A stretch of DNA of 64,000 bases from Actinomadura montaniterrae (GCF_008923365.1 NZ_WBMR01000011.1:30676-94675); one strand, 5' to 3'; shown: positions 42,592 through 51,989, counted from the stretch's first letter. Notes: generated from the sequence alone by a model not told the origin. Translations and numbers: made by a program.

Positions 42592-43353
42592 TCAGCCGTA
42601 TCTCAGCGATTTGACCTTCTGGGAGAGGTCCGGGCCGGGCGTCGCGCCGGGCACGACGTCCGTGACGACCCCGTCCGGCTGGACGAACACGGCGGTGATC
42701 CCGGCCCCGGCCGACCCCGGCACCGGCGCGTAGGCGCCCGCGAGCAGGGCCTTCGCGTCCTCGAGGATCTCCGGCGTCCCGTCGTGGGCGGTGCCCGCGC
42801 ACGCCTTCACGTCCTTGAGCGGCACCGGCTGCCGCCCGCCCGCCGGCCGCGGGTCCGCGACCAGCAGGAACCGGACGCCGTACTCGTGCGCGCTGCCCGC
42901 GAGCGCGGCGACGACCCCCGGGCACTGCGCGCCCGGCGGCACGATGCCGAACACCGCGGGCCGCAGGTCGCGCAGGTCCCGGGCGTTCTTGCTGCGGTTC
43001 ACCACGTCCACCGAGCCGGCCGGCAGCAGCCCGCCGATCTCGCCCGGCGCCGCGGTGGGGCTCGGGGCCAGCGCGACGCCCTTCGGACGCGGCGCCGGGC
43101 GCGGCCCGAACGCCGTCATCAGCGCCCCGCTGATCAGCGCGACCAGCAGCGCCCCGGCGATGATCGGGATCGCGACGCCGAACCGGGTGACCGGCCGGAC
43201 GACCCGGCGCAGCCGCCTGCGGCGCCGGCGGCGGCGCTCCTCGCGGCGGTAGGCGAGCACGTCGCGGTCCAGCTCGCGGGCGTCATCGGGGACGACGACG
43301 TCCACGTGCGGGAGCCCGTAGTCATCGGGGTCCGGGTCGCCGTCGGGCCTCAC
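42592..43353 (-). CDS. Conserved membrane-anchored protein of unknown function
   Basis: A 253-residue protein. An acidic N-terminal cytoplasmic part precedes an Arg-rich stretch (REERRRRRRRRLRRVV), one membrane helix (FGVAIPIIAGALLVALISGA), and an extracytoplasmic domain that keeps an alpha/beta rhythm with VFGIVPPGAQCPGVVAALAG and YGVRFLLVADPRPAG. The latter is faintly reminiscent of a redoxin fold. The GTG at 43353 follows GGAGGT. It starts 123 bp upstream of the lipoprotein gene on the same strand and is probably in one operon with it. Function unknown. Confidence 0.65.
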   Translation of the reverse strand: MRPDGDPDPDDYGLPHVDVVVPDDARELDRDVLAYRREERRRRRRRRLRRVVRPVTRFGVAIPIIAGALLVALISGALMTAFGPRPAPRPKGVALAPSPTAAPGEIGGLLPAGSVDVVNRSKNARDLRDLRPAVFGIVPPGAQCPGVVAALAGSAHEYGVRFLLVADPRPAGGRQPVPLKDVKACAGTAHDGTPEILEDAKALLAGAYAPVPGSAGAGITAVFVQPDGVVTDVVPGATPGPDLSQKVKSLRYG

Positions 43354-43737
43354 GCCGCACCTCCTCGCCGTCGCTCGCCGTCGCTCGCCGGCACCGCCGC
43401 TGCGCGCCGCCTCGCCGCCCGCCACTGCCCGGTTCGGTCCCTTCCGGCCGCTTCGTACCCGCCCGGGGCGGCATGTTCACCTCCAGTATGGGGCGCGTCC
43501 GGCGGATCGGCAGCGGGGACGCTTGTATCCGGAGGGTGGTTGGCGGTAGAGGCGTTCCGGAGGCACACTGGTGGTGCTCCGGTCACGCTGAGTGCGGGGA
43601 ACAGGTGCCCGATGCACCATTAAAGAGCTTTGTCAATACCCCAATATGCGGCTTGACCTGCGGATATGTCGGCAAGGCCGGTTCAGGCACGCTCGTTTCC
43701 GTGCTACCCTGGTTCTAGCGGAAGGGGTACTTGTCAC
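43354..43737. other. Intergenic region upstream of carD
   Basis: A 384-bp divergent gap. The first half is GC-rich with a short CGTCGCTCGC duplication (about 43370-43389) and no gene. The second half is AT-richer than its surroundings (CATTAAAGAGCTTTGTCAAT) and should hold the carD promoter. TACCCT (43705-43710) is a plausible -10, about 30 nt before the carD start, but the -35 is weak. Confidence 0.4.
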
Positions 43738-44220
43738 ATGACTTTCCAGGTCGGCGACACCGTCGTCTACCCCCACCATGGGGCTGCTCGGATCGAGGCC
43801 ATCGAGACTCGCACCATCAAAGGTGAGGAAAAGACCTATCTGGTCTTGAAGGTCGACAAGGGCGACCTGACAGTGCAGGTTCCGGTCGAGAACGTCGAGG
43901 ACGTGGGCGTCCGGGACGTCGTCGGCCAGGAGGGTCTGGAGAAGGTGTTCGAGGTGCTCCGCGCACCCTACACCGAGGAGCCCACCAACTGGTCGCGCCG
44001 GTACAAGGCGAATCTCGAGAAGCTCGCCTCCGGCGATGTGAACAAGGTCGCCGAGGTCGTCCGCGACCTCTGGCGGCGCGACAAGGAGCGCGGCCTGTCG
44101 GCGGGCGAGAAGCGCATGCTCGCCAAGGCGCGCCAGATCCTGGTCAGCGAGCTCGCGCTCGCCGAGAAGACCAACGAGGACAAGGCCGAGGCCCTGCTCG
44201 ACGAGGTCCTGGCCAGCTGA
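43738..44220 (+). CDS. carD: CarD-family RNA polymerase-binding regulator
   Basis: A 160-residue global regulator that binds the RNA polymerase beta subunit and stabilises open promoter complexes, especially at rRNA promoters. The N-terminal Tudor-like domain reads [20 protein letters not shown] and [20 protein letters not shown]. The C-terminal helical DNA-binding domain contains the conserved Trp in [20 protein letters not shown] precedes the ATG. It is followed 1 nt later by ispF, without the ispD gene usually in between. Confidence 0.96.
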   Translation: MTFQVGDTVVYPHHGAARIEAIETRTIKGEEKTYLVLKVDKGDLTVQVPVENVEDVGVRDVVGQEGLEKVFEVLRAPYTEEPTNWSRRYKANLEKLASGDVNKVAEVVRDLWRRDKERGLSAGEKRMLAKARQILVSELALAEKTNEDKAEALLDEVLAS

Positions 44221-44221
44221 G

Positions 44222-44713
44222 TTGAGCGCACGGATTCCACGGGTGGGCGTCGGCACCGACGTCCACCCGTTCTCGTCGGAGCCGCGCCCCCTCTGGGTCG
44301 CGGGCCTCGAATGGCCCGGTGAGGGCCACGGCCTGGCCGGCCACTCCGACGGCGACGTCGCCGCGCACGCCGCCTGCGACGCGCTGCTGTCGGCCTGCGG
44401 GCTCGGCGACCTCGGCGCGGTCTTCGGTACCGCCGATCCGCGCTGGGCCGGGGCGTCCGGCATCGATCTGCTGCGCGAGGTCGCCCGCCTCGCCGCCGAC
44501 GCCGGCTTCGCCATCGGCAACGTCGCCGTGCAGGTCATCGGCAACCGCCCCAAGATCGGCAAGCGTCGCGCCGAGGCCGAGAAGGTCCTCGGCGAGGCCC
44601 TCGGCGGCGCCCCGGTGAGCGTCTCCGCCACCACCACCGACGGCCTGGGCCTGACCGGGCGCGGCGAAGGCCTCGCCGCCATGGCCACCGCCCTGGTCCT
44701 CCCCACCTCCTGA
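44222..44713 (+). CDS. ispF: 2-C-methyl-D-erythritol 2,4-cyclodiphosphate synthase
   Basis: A 163-residue MEP-pathway enzyme making isoprenoid precursors. Zn-ligands are D13 and H15 in GVGTDVHPF and the His in [20 protein letters not shown]; the family signature is followed by [19 protein letters not shown]. The start is TTG 44222, one base after the carD stop, giving the normal N-terminus. There is no clear ribosome-binding site, so coupling to carD is likely. IspD, which acts two steps earlier and is usually adjacent, is not in the window. Confidence 0.94.
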   Translation: MSARIPRVGVGTDVHPFSSEPRPLWVAGLEWPGEGHGLAGHSDGDVAAHAACDALLSACGLGDLGAVFGTADPRWAGASGIDLLREVARLAADAGFAIGNVAVQVIGNRPKIGKRRAEAEKVLGEALGGAPVSVSATTTDGLGLTGRGEGLAAMATALVLPTS

Positions 44714-44750
44714 TCTCTCGTCCACGGCGCGGCCCGCGCGGCGGCGCGCG

Positions 44751-44790
44751 TCGCGGCCTGTCGCGGCCTGTCGCGGCGCGTCGCCGCGTG
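44751..44790 (+). repeat. Four tandem 10-bp GC-rich units
   Basis: TCGCGGCCTG twice, then TCGCGGCGCG and TCGCCGCGTG, in the gap after ispF. The remaining gap up to 44925 has no gene; a TAGGGT -10 at 44874-44879 probably serves the next gene. Confidence 0.5.
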
Positions 44791-44925
44791 GCATAGCGGG
44801 CTTCTCGGGGCTTATGGTGCGCGGTCCGGGATCTTCACGGCGAAGATGCCTGTGAGCGGCGTCCGGGCTGGCTAGGGTCGCCTTGAAGGCCCACCCCGCA
44901 AGGCGTTCACCCCGGAACGAGAGTC

Positions 44926-46329
44926 ATGCCATCTGATCCCACGCGCCCCGGCGGCCCCCGCTACAGCCCGGCCCAGCGGCGGCTGCTCACCGCGACCGCC
45001 GGCCTCGTCGTCGTCGCGCTGGCGGCCGGCGCCTACGTGCTGACCTATCCCGTCCTGCGCGAGCTCGCGCTGGCCGGGCGGGCGAGCCGCCGGTGGGCGC
45101 CGGTCTACCCGGTGATGGCCGACGCGCTCACCGCCATGACGATCCTCGCCCTGGTGGTCGCCCGGAACGCCCGGTGGTGGAGCCGCGCCCTGCGCTGGGC
45201 GCTGCTGCTGCTCCTGCTCGCCGGGGCCGCCGCCGCCGCCGTCCAGCACGCCGTGTGGGGGTACGGCTCGCTGCCGCGCGACGCCGTCCGCGCGGGCGTG
45301 GCCGTGGCGCCGCACGTGATGCTGGTGATCGCGGTCTGGCTGTGGCTGACGATGATCAAGCAGATCCGGGTGTCCCGACCCGCGGCGGACGAGCCCGGGC
45401 CCGTCGAGGCGCAGCGCGGCCACGTCAAGGTGCTCCCGGCCCTGGAGCCGCCCGCCGCGCTGGAGGCTCCCGCCGCCGCTGAAGAGGATGACGCCGCCTA
45501 CGCCGAGCGCGGCTACGCCGAGCACGCGTACGCGCCGCGGCCCCGCCCGCTGGACCTGCTGCCCGTCGGCTCGTCCGAAGCCGAGCACGAACTCGAGCAC
45601 GCGACCGTCCACGAGTGCGAGGCGGCACGCGACCACGAGTACGAGGTGCCGCACGGCCATCGGCCGGAGCTCGACCACGATGACGAGCCGTTGTCCCGGC
45701 ATGACGCGGCCCGCGAGGACGACTACGCGGGGGCGCGCGGGCACGAGGACGAGTACGCGCAGGGACGCGAGGTGACGCGCGAAGACGACTACGCGGAGGC
45801 GCGCGGCGCGTTGCGCCGCGACTACGACGACGCCGCCGACGCGGACGACGTCGACGATGCCGCCGATGAGCAGGACTACGGCGTCGAGTACGCGGAGGAG
45901 TACGAGCGCGAGCCGTCCCCTCCGCTCGATCCGCTCCCCGAGCCCCGTCCGGCGCCCGCGCTGCTGCCGACCGACGTCGAGCTGGTCAGGCGCCGCGACG
46001 CCGAGGACCCCGAGCCCCGCGAGAAGGCCCGGACGACCCGTCCCGACATCGTGGTCCCCGGTGCCGAGGCCGTCGGCGCCGACGGCACCGATGACGTCGA
46101 CAGCGCCCGCGAGGCCGACGACGACGGCGCGGAGGAGCAGGACGCTCCGCCCGCCGACCGGGCCGAGGACCCGGACGCGGGCGACGGCGGCGCCCCGCCG
46201 GTCCCGCGCGTCCCGCGCCCGTCGCCCAGCCCGGAGGACGAGCGCGAGCCCGGCGAGGGGCGCATCTGGGACTGGAACCCGCCGCCGTCCGGCAACTTCC
46301 GCAGCGGCCCCACGCCTCCCGCGGAGTAG
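44926..46329 (+). CDS. DUF2637-like membrane protein with long acidic tail
   Basis: A 467-residue protein. Four membrane helices (about 22-44, 62-84, 89-108, 126-146) match the DUF2637 layout of actinobacterial membrane proteins. Residues about 160-467 are disordered, strongly acidic and repetitive (EDDYAGARGHEDEYA, EDDYAEARGALRRDYDD, many Asp/Glu/Pro). The protein ends RIWDWNPPPSGNFRSGP, a conserved-looking short motif. In plasmids DUF2637 proteins accompany spreading/transfer genes, but nothing else here suggests a conjugative element. Function unknown. Confidence 0.7.
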   Translation: MPSDPTRPGGPRYSPAQRRLLTATAGLVVVALAAGAYVLTYPVLRELALAGRASRRWAPVYPVMADALTAMTILALVVARNARWWSRALRWALLLLLLAGAAAAAVQHAVWGYGSLPRDAVRAGVAVAPHVMLVIAVWLWLTMIKQIRVSRPAADEPGPVEAQRGHVKVLPALEPPAALEAPAAAEEDDAAYAERGYAEHAYAPRPRPLDLLPVGSSEAEHELEHATVHECEAARDHEYEVPHGHRPELDHDDEPLSRHDAAREDDYAGARGHEDEYAQGREVTREDDYAEARGALRRDYDDAADADDVDDAADEQDYGVEYAEEYEREPSPPLDPLPEPRPAPALLPTDVELVRRRDAEDPEPREKARTTRPDIVVPGAEAVGADGTDDVDSAREADDDGAEEQDAPPADRAEDPDAGDGGAPPVPRVPRPSPSPEDEREPGEGRIWDWNPPPSGNFRSGPTPPAE

Positions 46330-46422
46330 CGGGACCGCGGTCCGTGCCGTCACCGGTAGGGGCCGGGATCCCGCGCGCCCGCGGCCGGTCAGAACGCGGA
46401 ACACTGGGGAAGATATGTCTCC

Positions 46423-47643
46423 ATGACGACGGTTCCGTGGGTGGAGATCGATGAGGGCGACGGCTTCGGCATCGAGAACCTGCCGTACGGCGTGTTCTCG
46501 CGTCCCGGGGAGATGCCGCGCGTGGGCGTGGCGATCGGGGCGTACGTTCTCGACCTCGCGGGCCTGTCGGCCGCCGGGCTCGTGGAGGACCGGCACTACT
46601 TCGCGTCCGGTTCGCTGAACGCCTTCATGGTGGCCGGACGCGCCGCCTGGCAGGCCAACCGCGCCCGCGTCACGGAACTGCTGACGGACGCGGCCCACCG
46701 CGAGCAGGTGGAACCGCACCTGATCCCCGTGGCCGACGTGGAGGTGCTGCGGCCGATCGAAGTGGCCGACTATGTCGACTTCTACTCCTCCGAGCACCAC
46801 GCGGCCAACGTGGGACGGATCTTCCGGCCGCAGGGCGAGCCGCTCAAGCCGAACTGGAAGCGGCTGCCGGTCGGCTACCACGGGCGCGCCGGGACGGTGT
46901 ACCCGTCGGGGACGCCGATCGTCCGGCCGTCCGGGCAGCGCATGACAGGGATGAGCGAGCCGGAGCCGTCGTACGGGCCGTCGCTGCGGCTGGACTTCGA
47001 GGCGGAGGTCGGGTTCGTCGCGGGCGTCCCGTCGGTGCCGGGGCGGGGCGTCCCGACCGGCGCGTTCCGCGATCACGTGTTCGGGTTCCTGCTGGTCAAC
47101 GACTGGAGCGCGCGCGATCTGCAGGCCTGGGAGTCGCAGCCGCTCGGGCCGTTCCTCAGCAAGTCGTTCGCGACGTCGATCTCCCCGTGGGTGGTGCCGG
47201 TCGCCGCGCTGGAGCACGCGCGCGTGGACCCGCCCGTCCAGGATCCGGAGCCGCTCGGCTACCTGCGCTGCGACGAGGCGTGGGGCCTTGACCTGCGGCT
47301 CGAGGTCCTGATCAACGGGCAGGTCGTGTCCGAGCCGCCGTTCGCCGGGATGTACTGGACGGCACCGCAGCAGCTCGCGCACGCCACGGTGAACGGCGCG
47401 CCGCTGCGCACGGGCGACCTCTTCGCGTCCGGGACGGTGTCGGGTCCGGAGCGCGGCCAGCGGGGCTGCCTGCTGGAACTCAGCTGGAACGGCCGCGAGC
47501 CGGTGGACCTCGGCGACGGGACGAAGCGGACGTTCCTGGAGGACGGCGACACGGTGACGATCCGCGCGACGGCGCCGGGCGCGTCGGGGTCGGTCATCTC
47601 GCTGGGGGAGGTCGTCGGCACGGTGCATCCGGCACCGTCCTGA
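46423..47643 (+). CDS. fahA: Fumarylacetoacetase
   Basis: A 406-residue hydrolase that splits fumarylacetoacetate to fumarate and acetoacetate, the last step of tyrosine/homogentisate breakdown. It has the SH3-like N-terminal domain and the FAH core: YVDFYSSEHHAANVGRIFRP (Asp ligand and active-site His), RLDFEAEVGFVAG (Glu metal ligands), FLLVNDWSARDLQAWE and SGTVSGPERGQRG. It is 147 bp upstream of homogentisate dioxygenase on the same strand. TATGTC at 46414-46419 or a weak GGGGAAG could set expression. Confidence 0.94.
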   Translation: MTTVPWVEIDEGDGFGIENLPYGVFSRPGEMPRVGVAIGAYVLDLAGLSAAGLVEDRHYFASGSLNAFMVAGRAAWQANRARVTELLTDAAHREQVEPHLIPVADVEVLRPIEVADYVDFYSSEHHAANVGRIFRPQGEPLKPNWKRLPVGYHGRAGTVYPSGTPIVRPSGQRMTGMSEPEPSYGPSLRLDFEAEVGFVAGVPSVPGRGVPTGAFRDHVFGFLLVNDWSARDLQAWESQPLGPFLSKSFATSISPWVVPVAALEHARVDPPVQDPEPLGYLRCDEAWGLDLRLEVLINGQVVSEPPFAGMYWTAPQQLAHATVNGAPLRTGDLFASGTVSGPERGQRGCLLELSWNGREPVDLGDGTKRTFLEDGDTVTIRATAPGASGSVISLGEVVGTVHPAPS

Positions 47644-47790
47644 CGGCCCGGTTATCCACAGAACGACGTTCTGATGCCGTTCGCCGCGCACGGCCGTGAA
47701 CATGGAGGCGTCGGGGTCGGCGTGCGCCGCCGCGGCAGGGGCGAAGACGTACGGTGAAGGGGACGAGGGCGTCCCCGATGGGAGGCGGCG

Positions 47791-49008
47791 ATGCCGTATT
47801 ACAGGGCCGTGGGGGAGATCCCGCGGAAGCGTCACGTGCAGTTCCGGCGGCCGGACGGCGGCCTGTACGCCGAGGAGCTGATGGGCGAGGAGGGCTTCAC
47901 GTCCGACTCCAGCCTGCTGTACCACCGGTACGCGCCGACGGCGATCACCAAGAGCGAGGGCGTGCGGGACGCGGCCGCCGACGGCGCCGGGCTCGCCCCC
48001 AACCATCCGCTGCAACCGCGCGCGTACCGCACCCAGGACCTGCCCGAGGGCGGCGACGCGGTCCTCGGCCGGCAGGTCCTGTTCGGCAACGACGACGTCA
48101 CCGTCTCATTCGTCGCGGCGGACGCCACCAGCGAGCTGTACCGGAACTCGGCCGGCGCCGAGGTCGTGTACGTCCAGACCGGGCGCGCGCGGGTCGAGAC
48201 GACCTACGGGGCGCTCGACGTCGGCGAAGGCGACTACGTGGTCATCCCGACCGGGACGATCCATCGCTAGGTGCTGCCGGAACGGGGCGGTGGAGCGTCC
48301 CTCAAGGCGCTCGTCATCGAGGCCAGGGGGCACATCAGGCCGCCGAAGCGGTACCTGTCGCAGTACGGGCAGTTCCTGGAGCACGCGCCCTACAGCGAGC
48401 GCGACCTGCGCGGCCCGTCCGAACCGCTGCTGGTGGACGGGGGAGAGGCGCCGGTCCTCGTCCGCAACCGGAACGGGCTGTCGCGCCTGACGTACCTGCG
48501 GCACCCGTTCGACGTCGTCGGCTGGGACGGTTACCTCTACCCCTACGTCTTCAACATCAACGACTTCGAGCCCGTCGTGAAACGGACGCACGCGCCGCCG
48601 CCCGTCCACCAGACGTTCGAGGGGCCGGGGTTCGTGATCTGCTCGTTCTGCCCGCGGCCCCTCGACTTCGACGATCAGGCCGTGCCGATCCCGTACAACC
48701 ACCACAATGTCGACAGCGACGAGATGATGTTCTACGTCGCCGGCGACTACTCGGCCCGCAAGGGCTCGGGCATCGGCATCGGCTCCATCTCGCTGCACCC
48801 GTCGGGGTTCACGCACGGGCCGCAGCCGGGCGCCGTCGAGGCGGTGGTGGAGGCGGTGAAGCAGGGGCACGACCGCACCACGGAGATGGCCGTCATGATC
48901 GACACGTTCCGGCCGCTGCGCCTCGGCACCGCGGCGCGCCGCTGCGAGGACACCGAGTACGCGTGGACGTGGGCGCGCGCCTCCGGCCAGCGGGAGGGCG
49001 ATGGCTGA
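47791..49008 (+). pseudogene. hmgA: Homogentisate 1,2-dioxygenase interrupted by an in-frame TAG
   Basis: The frame is open over 405 codons except for one TAG at 48268-48270. The first part (159 codons) runs MPYYRAVGEIPRKRHVQFRR to VVIPTGTIHR. The second continues in the same frame, VLPERGGG to ASGQREGDG, and holds the iron-ligand region PYNHHNVDSDEMMFYVAGDY and LHPSGFTHGP. Homologues have Trp after the IHR-like sequence, so a TGG to TAG change explains it. The truncated product lacks the iron site. The cause may be a recent nonsense mutation, a sequencing error or suppression. GGGAGG precedes the ATG. Confidence 0.85.
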
Positions 49009-49918
49009 CCCGCCCGGGCTCGGCGAGCCGGTCCGGACCTTCGACGCGCGGCCGGCCCGGTGCCGCGCGCTCACCTGGCTGATCGCGCTCGCCGCGGCCG
49101 TGGTCGCGCTGGTCCCGGCCGCCGTCGCCGCCTTCCTGTCCGGCCGCGCCTGGCTCGGCGCACCGCTCACCGTGATCGCCATGGGCTGCGCGGCGGCCGC
49201 CGGCTGGATCGCGGGCCGGGGCATCGTGTGGCGCCGCGCCCCCGTGGTCCACCTGTTCACCGGCGGCCTCGTCGTCTCCCCGGCTCCCGGGCCCGCGGGC
49301 GCCAAGCGCGCCGGGCGCAAGGGCTCCGGTGCGCTGACACGCACACGTCCTGCCGTCGCCGGCCCGCCGGGCGACGGCGACACATGGGGCGATGCCGCGC
49401 CCGAGGCGCTCGCGGCCACCGGCCTCGACGGCGACGCCGGCGTGTTCATGTGGGACGACCTGGTCTCGGTGACGGTCTCCGGCGTCCGACCGTGGGGCGG
49501 GGCCGCTCCACCGTCGGGCGGCGCCGGCCCGGCGAACGGGACCCGATGGCGCTTCACGGTCGTGAGCTCGGACGGACGCGTCCTGCGCTTCGGCGACGAA
49601 CTGCCCGGCGTGCGGACGCTCGGCGAGACGGTCGCCGCCGAGGTGACGCGCCGCGCGCTGCCCCGGCATCTCGCGGCGGTCAAGTCGGGCGAGGCCGTGC
49701 GGCTGGGGCCGTTCACCGTCGACCTGGACGGCGTCGAGAAGGACGGGCAGCGGGTCCCGTGGCAGGCGGTCCGCGAGGTCGGGATCGGCGACGGGCTGGT
49801 GACCGTGTGCTCGTACGGCGGCCGTCCCGACCTGGCCGCGGTCGCCGGCCACATGCCGGACGCCCTGCCCTTCACCCTCCTCTGCTCCGAGATCAAGGAA
49901 ATGCTCGGCCCGATCTAG
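49001..49918 (+). CDS. Membrane protein of unknown function (DUF6585-like)
   Basis: A 305-residue protein. Two membrane helices (about 22-46 and 52-72: ALTWLIALAAAVVALVPAAV, APLTVIAMGCAAAAGWIAG) precede a beta-rich domain with VVHLFTGGLVVSPAPG, FMWDDLVSVTVSGVR and WRFTVVSSDGRVLRFGDE. This resembles PH-like DUF6585 domains. The ATG overlaps the end of hmgA by 8 bases, so it depends on readthrough or reinitiation from that message, or on an internal promoter. No known role. Confidence 0.72.
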   Translation: MADPPGLGEPVRTFDARPARCRALTWLIALAAAVVALVPAAVAAFLSGRAWLGAPLTVIAMGCAAAAGWIAGRGIVWRRAPVVHLFTGGLVVSPAPGPAGAKRAGRKGSGALTRTRPAVAGPPGDGDTWGDAAPEALAATGLDGDAGVFMWDDLVSVTVSGVRPWGGAAPPSGGAGPANGTRWRFTVVSSDGRVLRFGDELPGVRTLGETVAAEVTRRALPRHLAAVKSGEAVRLGPFTVDLDGVEKDGQRVPWQAVREVGIGDGLVTVCSYGGRPDLAAVAGHMPDALPFTLLCSEIKEMLGPI

Positions 49919-50355
49919 CCCGCGCCGCTGCCTGCGAGCCCCCGCCCCGGCGAGACGCCCGGACGCCGGTCCGTGTGCCCTCGGCTTTCTCGTGCGGCCG
50001 TCGGGTCGATATAGGGGCGCGTGGGCCGATCTCCTCTGGGGCGGCGGCGAGCGCGTCGGGGGCGGAGGAGACCGGGGTGGGTGCATGGGCGGCGTGAGGT
50101 GGTGATTGCGCACTGGGTCGTGGTGGTGGGCGTCAGGGGGAGCACGGCGGGCTTGGCCGCGACGTTGTTGCGGGCCAGGGCGGGAGGCTGGAGTGGGCGG
50201 GGCCGGGTGGGGTTTTTGGGGGAAGTGGAGATTTCTTCGGGGAGGATGTCGAGGAACCGGCCGCGGCTCCGATCCATGCGTGACGTGCGGCCGCCGAGGG
50301 CCGCCCCGACACCGCGTGCGGCCCCGACAAGCCGCACCAGAACGAGGAGACACCC
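49919..50355. other. G-rich intergenic stretch before the first ECF operon
   Basis: No convincing gene on either strand. From about 50000 to 50260 the plus strand is strikingly G-rich and C-poor compared with the surroundings. The useful content is the ECF-type promoter at 50247-50274. Confidence 0.5.
50247..50274 (+). promoter_or_regulatory. ECF42-type promoter of the YCII-sigma operon
   Basis: TGTCGA (50247-50252), 17 bp, then CGATC (50270-50274). This matches the TGTCGA -35 and CG(A/T)-type -10 described for ECF42 sigma factors of Streptomyces. It lies about 80 bp upstream of the YCII gene, so the sigma factor probably drives its own operon. Confidence 0.65.
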
Positions 50356-50721
50356 GTGAAGTACATGCTGCTGATCTTCAACCGGCCGGGGTTCGTCGAG
50401 GAGCTGACCGAGCAGGAGCGGCAGGAGCTGTTCGGCGAGGTCGATGAGCTCATGAAGGAGATCACCGAGCGCGGCGAGCTGGTCGTGACCGAGGCGCTCG
50501 CCGACCCGTCGACCACCAAGGTCGTGCGGGAGAAGGACGGGCTGCCCGCGGTGACCGACGGCCCGTTCGTGGAGGCGAAGGAGCACCTCGCCGGGTACCT
50601 CACCGTCGACTGCGAGAGCCTGGAGCGGGCCGTGGAGATCGCCTCGCGGTGGCCGGACGTCCGGTTCGGCGGGCGGATGGAGGTCCGTCCCGTCATGCAC
50701 CACGCGGGGAGCGAGATGTGA
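50356..50721 (+). CDS. YCII/DGPF-domain protein
   Basis: A 121-residue protein of the YCII family: MKYMLLIFNRPGFVEEL and the hallmark DGPF in PAVTDGPFVEAKEHLAGYLT. DGPF proteins are genetically tied to ECF42 sigma factors, to which they may relay a signal. The preceding leader ends with AACGAGGAGACACCCGTG, supplying GAGGAG. The stop overlaps the sigma factor gene by GTGA. Confidence 0.9.
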   Translation: MKYMLLIFNRPGFVEELTEQERQELFGEVDELMKEITERGELVVTEALADPSTTKVVREKDGLPAVTDGPFVEAKEHLAGYLTVDCESLERAVEIASRWPDVRFGGRMEVRPVMHHAGSEM

Positions 50722-51989
50722 CGGTGCCCGTCGCGGTCGAGGACCTGCTGCGCGAGCTCGCGCCGCAGGTCCTCGGGACCCTCGTCCGCCGGCACGGCGT
50801 GTTCGACCAGTGCGAGGACGCCGTCCAGGAGGCGCTGCTCGCCGCGGCCGTCCAGTGGCCGGACGAGGGCGTCCCGCAGAACCCGCGCGGCTGGCTGCTG
50901 ACCGTCGCGACGCGCCGGCTCACCGACCAGTGGCGCAGCGAGCGCGCGCGCCGCGACCGGGAGGCCGCCGTGGCGCTGCGCGAGGTGCCGGCCGGCGAGG
51001 ACGGCCCCGGCGAGGACCGGCCCGGCGACCGCGACGACACGCTCACCCTGCTGTTCCTCTGCTGCCATCCCGCGCTGACGCCGTCCTCGCAGGTCGCGCT
51101 CACCCTCCGCGCGGTCGGCGGGCTGACGACCGCGCAGATCGGGCGGGCGTTCCTGGTGCCGGAGGCGACGATGGCGCAGCGGATCAGCAGGGCCAAGCAG
51201 CGGATCAAGGCGACCGGCGCCCGGTTCGCGCCGCCGCCCCCGGCCGAGCGCGACGACCGGCTCCGCGCGGTCCTGCAGGTCCTGTACCTGATCTTCAACG
51301 AGGGGTACACCGCGTCCAGCGGCCCGGACCTGCAGCGCGCCGACCTGACCGCGGAGGCGATCCGGCTGGCGCGGGCCGTGCACGGGCTGCTGCCCGGCGA
51401 CGGGGAGGTCACCGGCCTGCTCGCCCTGATGCTGCTGACCGACGCGCGCCGGCCCGCGCGGACCGGCGCCGACGGCCTGCTCGTCCCGCTGTCCGAGCAG
51501 GACAGGACGCGCTGGGACGCCGAGGCCATCGCCGAGGGCACCCGGCTGATCACCGACGCCCTCACCTGGTCGCCGCCCGGCCCGTACCAGGTGCAGGCCG
51601 CGATCGCCGCCGTCCACGCGGAGGCGGCGCGGCCCGAGGACACCGACTGGCCGCAGATCCTCGCCCTGTACCGGCTGCTGTCGCACCTGGCGCCGAACCC
51701 GATGGTCACGCTGAACGAGGCCGTCGCGCTCGCGATGGCGCACGGCCCGCGCGCCGGACTGGACCTGCTGGCGACCCTGGACGGCGACGAGCGGCTGTCC
51801 GAGCACCACCGGCTCGCGGCCGTCCGGGCCCACCTGCTGGAGCAGGCGGGCGACGTCGCCGCCGCCCGCGACGCCTACCGCGCCGCCGCCCGGGGCACCA
51901 CCAGCCTCCCCGAGCAGCGCTATCTCGAAGCCCGCATCGCACGACTCGACGGAGAAGACCACGATGGAAACGACGACGCGAACCCTTGA
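50718..51989 (+). CDS. ECF sigma factor, ECF42 group
   Basis: A 423-residue ECF sigma factor. Region 2 is RRHGVFDQCEDAVQEALLAA with NPRGWLLTVATRRLTDQWRS; region 4 is LTTAQIGRAFLVPEATMAQRI. A long C-terminal extension (FNEGYTASSG, GPYQVQAAIAAVHAEA, EQRYLEARIARL) is the TPR-like domain of ECF42, which replaces an anti-sigma factor. The GTG start overlaps the YCII stop by four bases. Probable targets are DGPF operons with TGTCGA promoters. Confidence 0.92.
   Translation: MTVPVAVEDLLRELAPQVLGTLVRRHGVFDQCEDAVQEALLAAAVQWPDEGVPQNPRGWLLTVATRRLTDQWRSERARRDREAAVALREVPAGEDGPGEDRPGDRDDTLTLLFLCCHPALTPSSQVALTLRAVGGLTTAQIGRAFLVPEATMAQRISRAKQRIKATGARFAPPPPAERDDRLRAVLQVLYLIFNEGYTASSGPDLQRADLTAEAIRLARAVHGLLPGDGEVTGLLALMLLTDARRPARTGADGLLVPLSEQDRTRWDAEAIAEGTRLITDALTWSPPGPYQVQAAIAAVHAEAARPEDTDWPQILALYRLLSHLAPNPMVTLNEAVALAMAHGPRAGLDLLATLDGDERLSEHHRLAAVRAHLLEQAGDVAAARDAYRAAARGTTSLPEQRYLEARIARLDGEDHDGNDDANP

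Noticed and set aside
44926..46329. Conjugative element marker (DUF2637 spreading protein)
   Set aside because: No replication, transfer or integrase genes nearby; chromosomal copies of this family are common in actinomycetes.
44872..48015. Very long open frame on the minus strand across the DUF2637, fahA and hmgA genes
   Set aside because: It has no family features and its composition (Arg/Pro/Gly-rich) is that of a shadow frame in GC-rich coding DNA.
47791..48270. Reading the two halves of homogentisate dioxygenase as two separate genes
   Set aside because: Both are in one frame, each matches a different part of the same enzyme, and the second has no ribosome-binding site; one nonsense codon explains them.
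48268..48270. TAG as pyrrolysine or programmed readthrough
   Set aside because: Homologues have an ordinary Trp here and no readthrough signal or suppressor tRNA is visible in the window.
50000..50340. A gene in the G-rich stretch upstream of the first ECF operon
   Set aside because: Frames there are Gly/Arg/Trp-rich without family features; the skewed composition and promoter position fit non-coding DNA.
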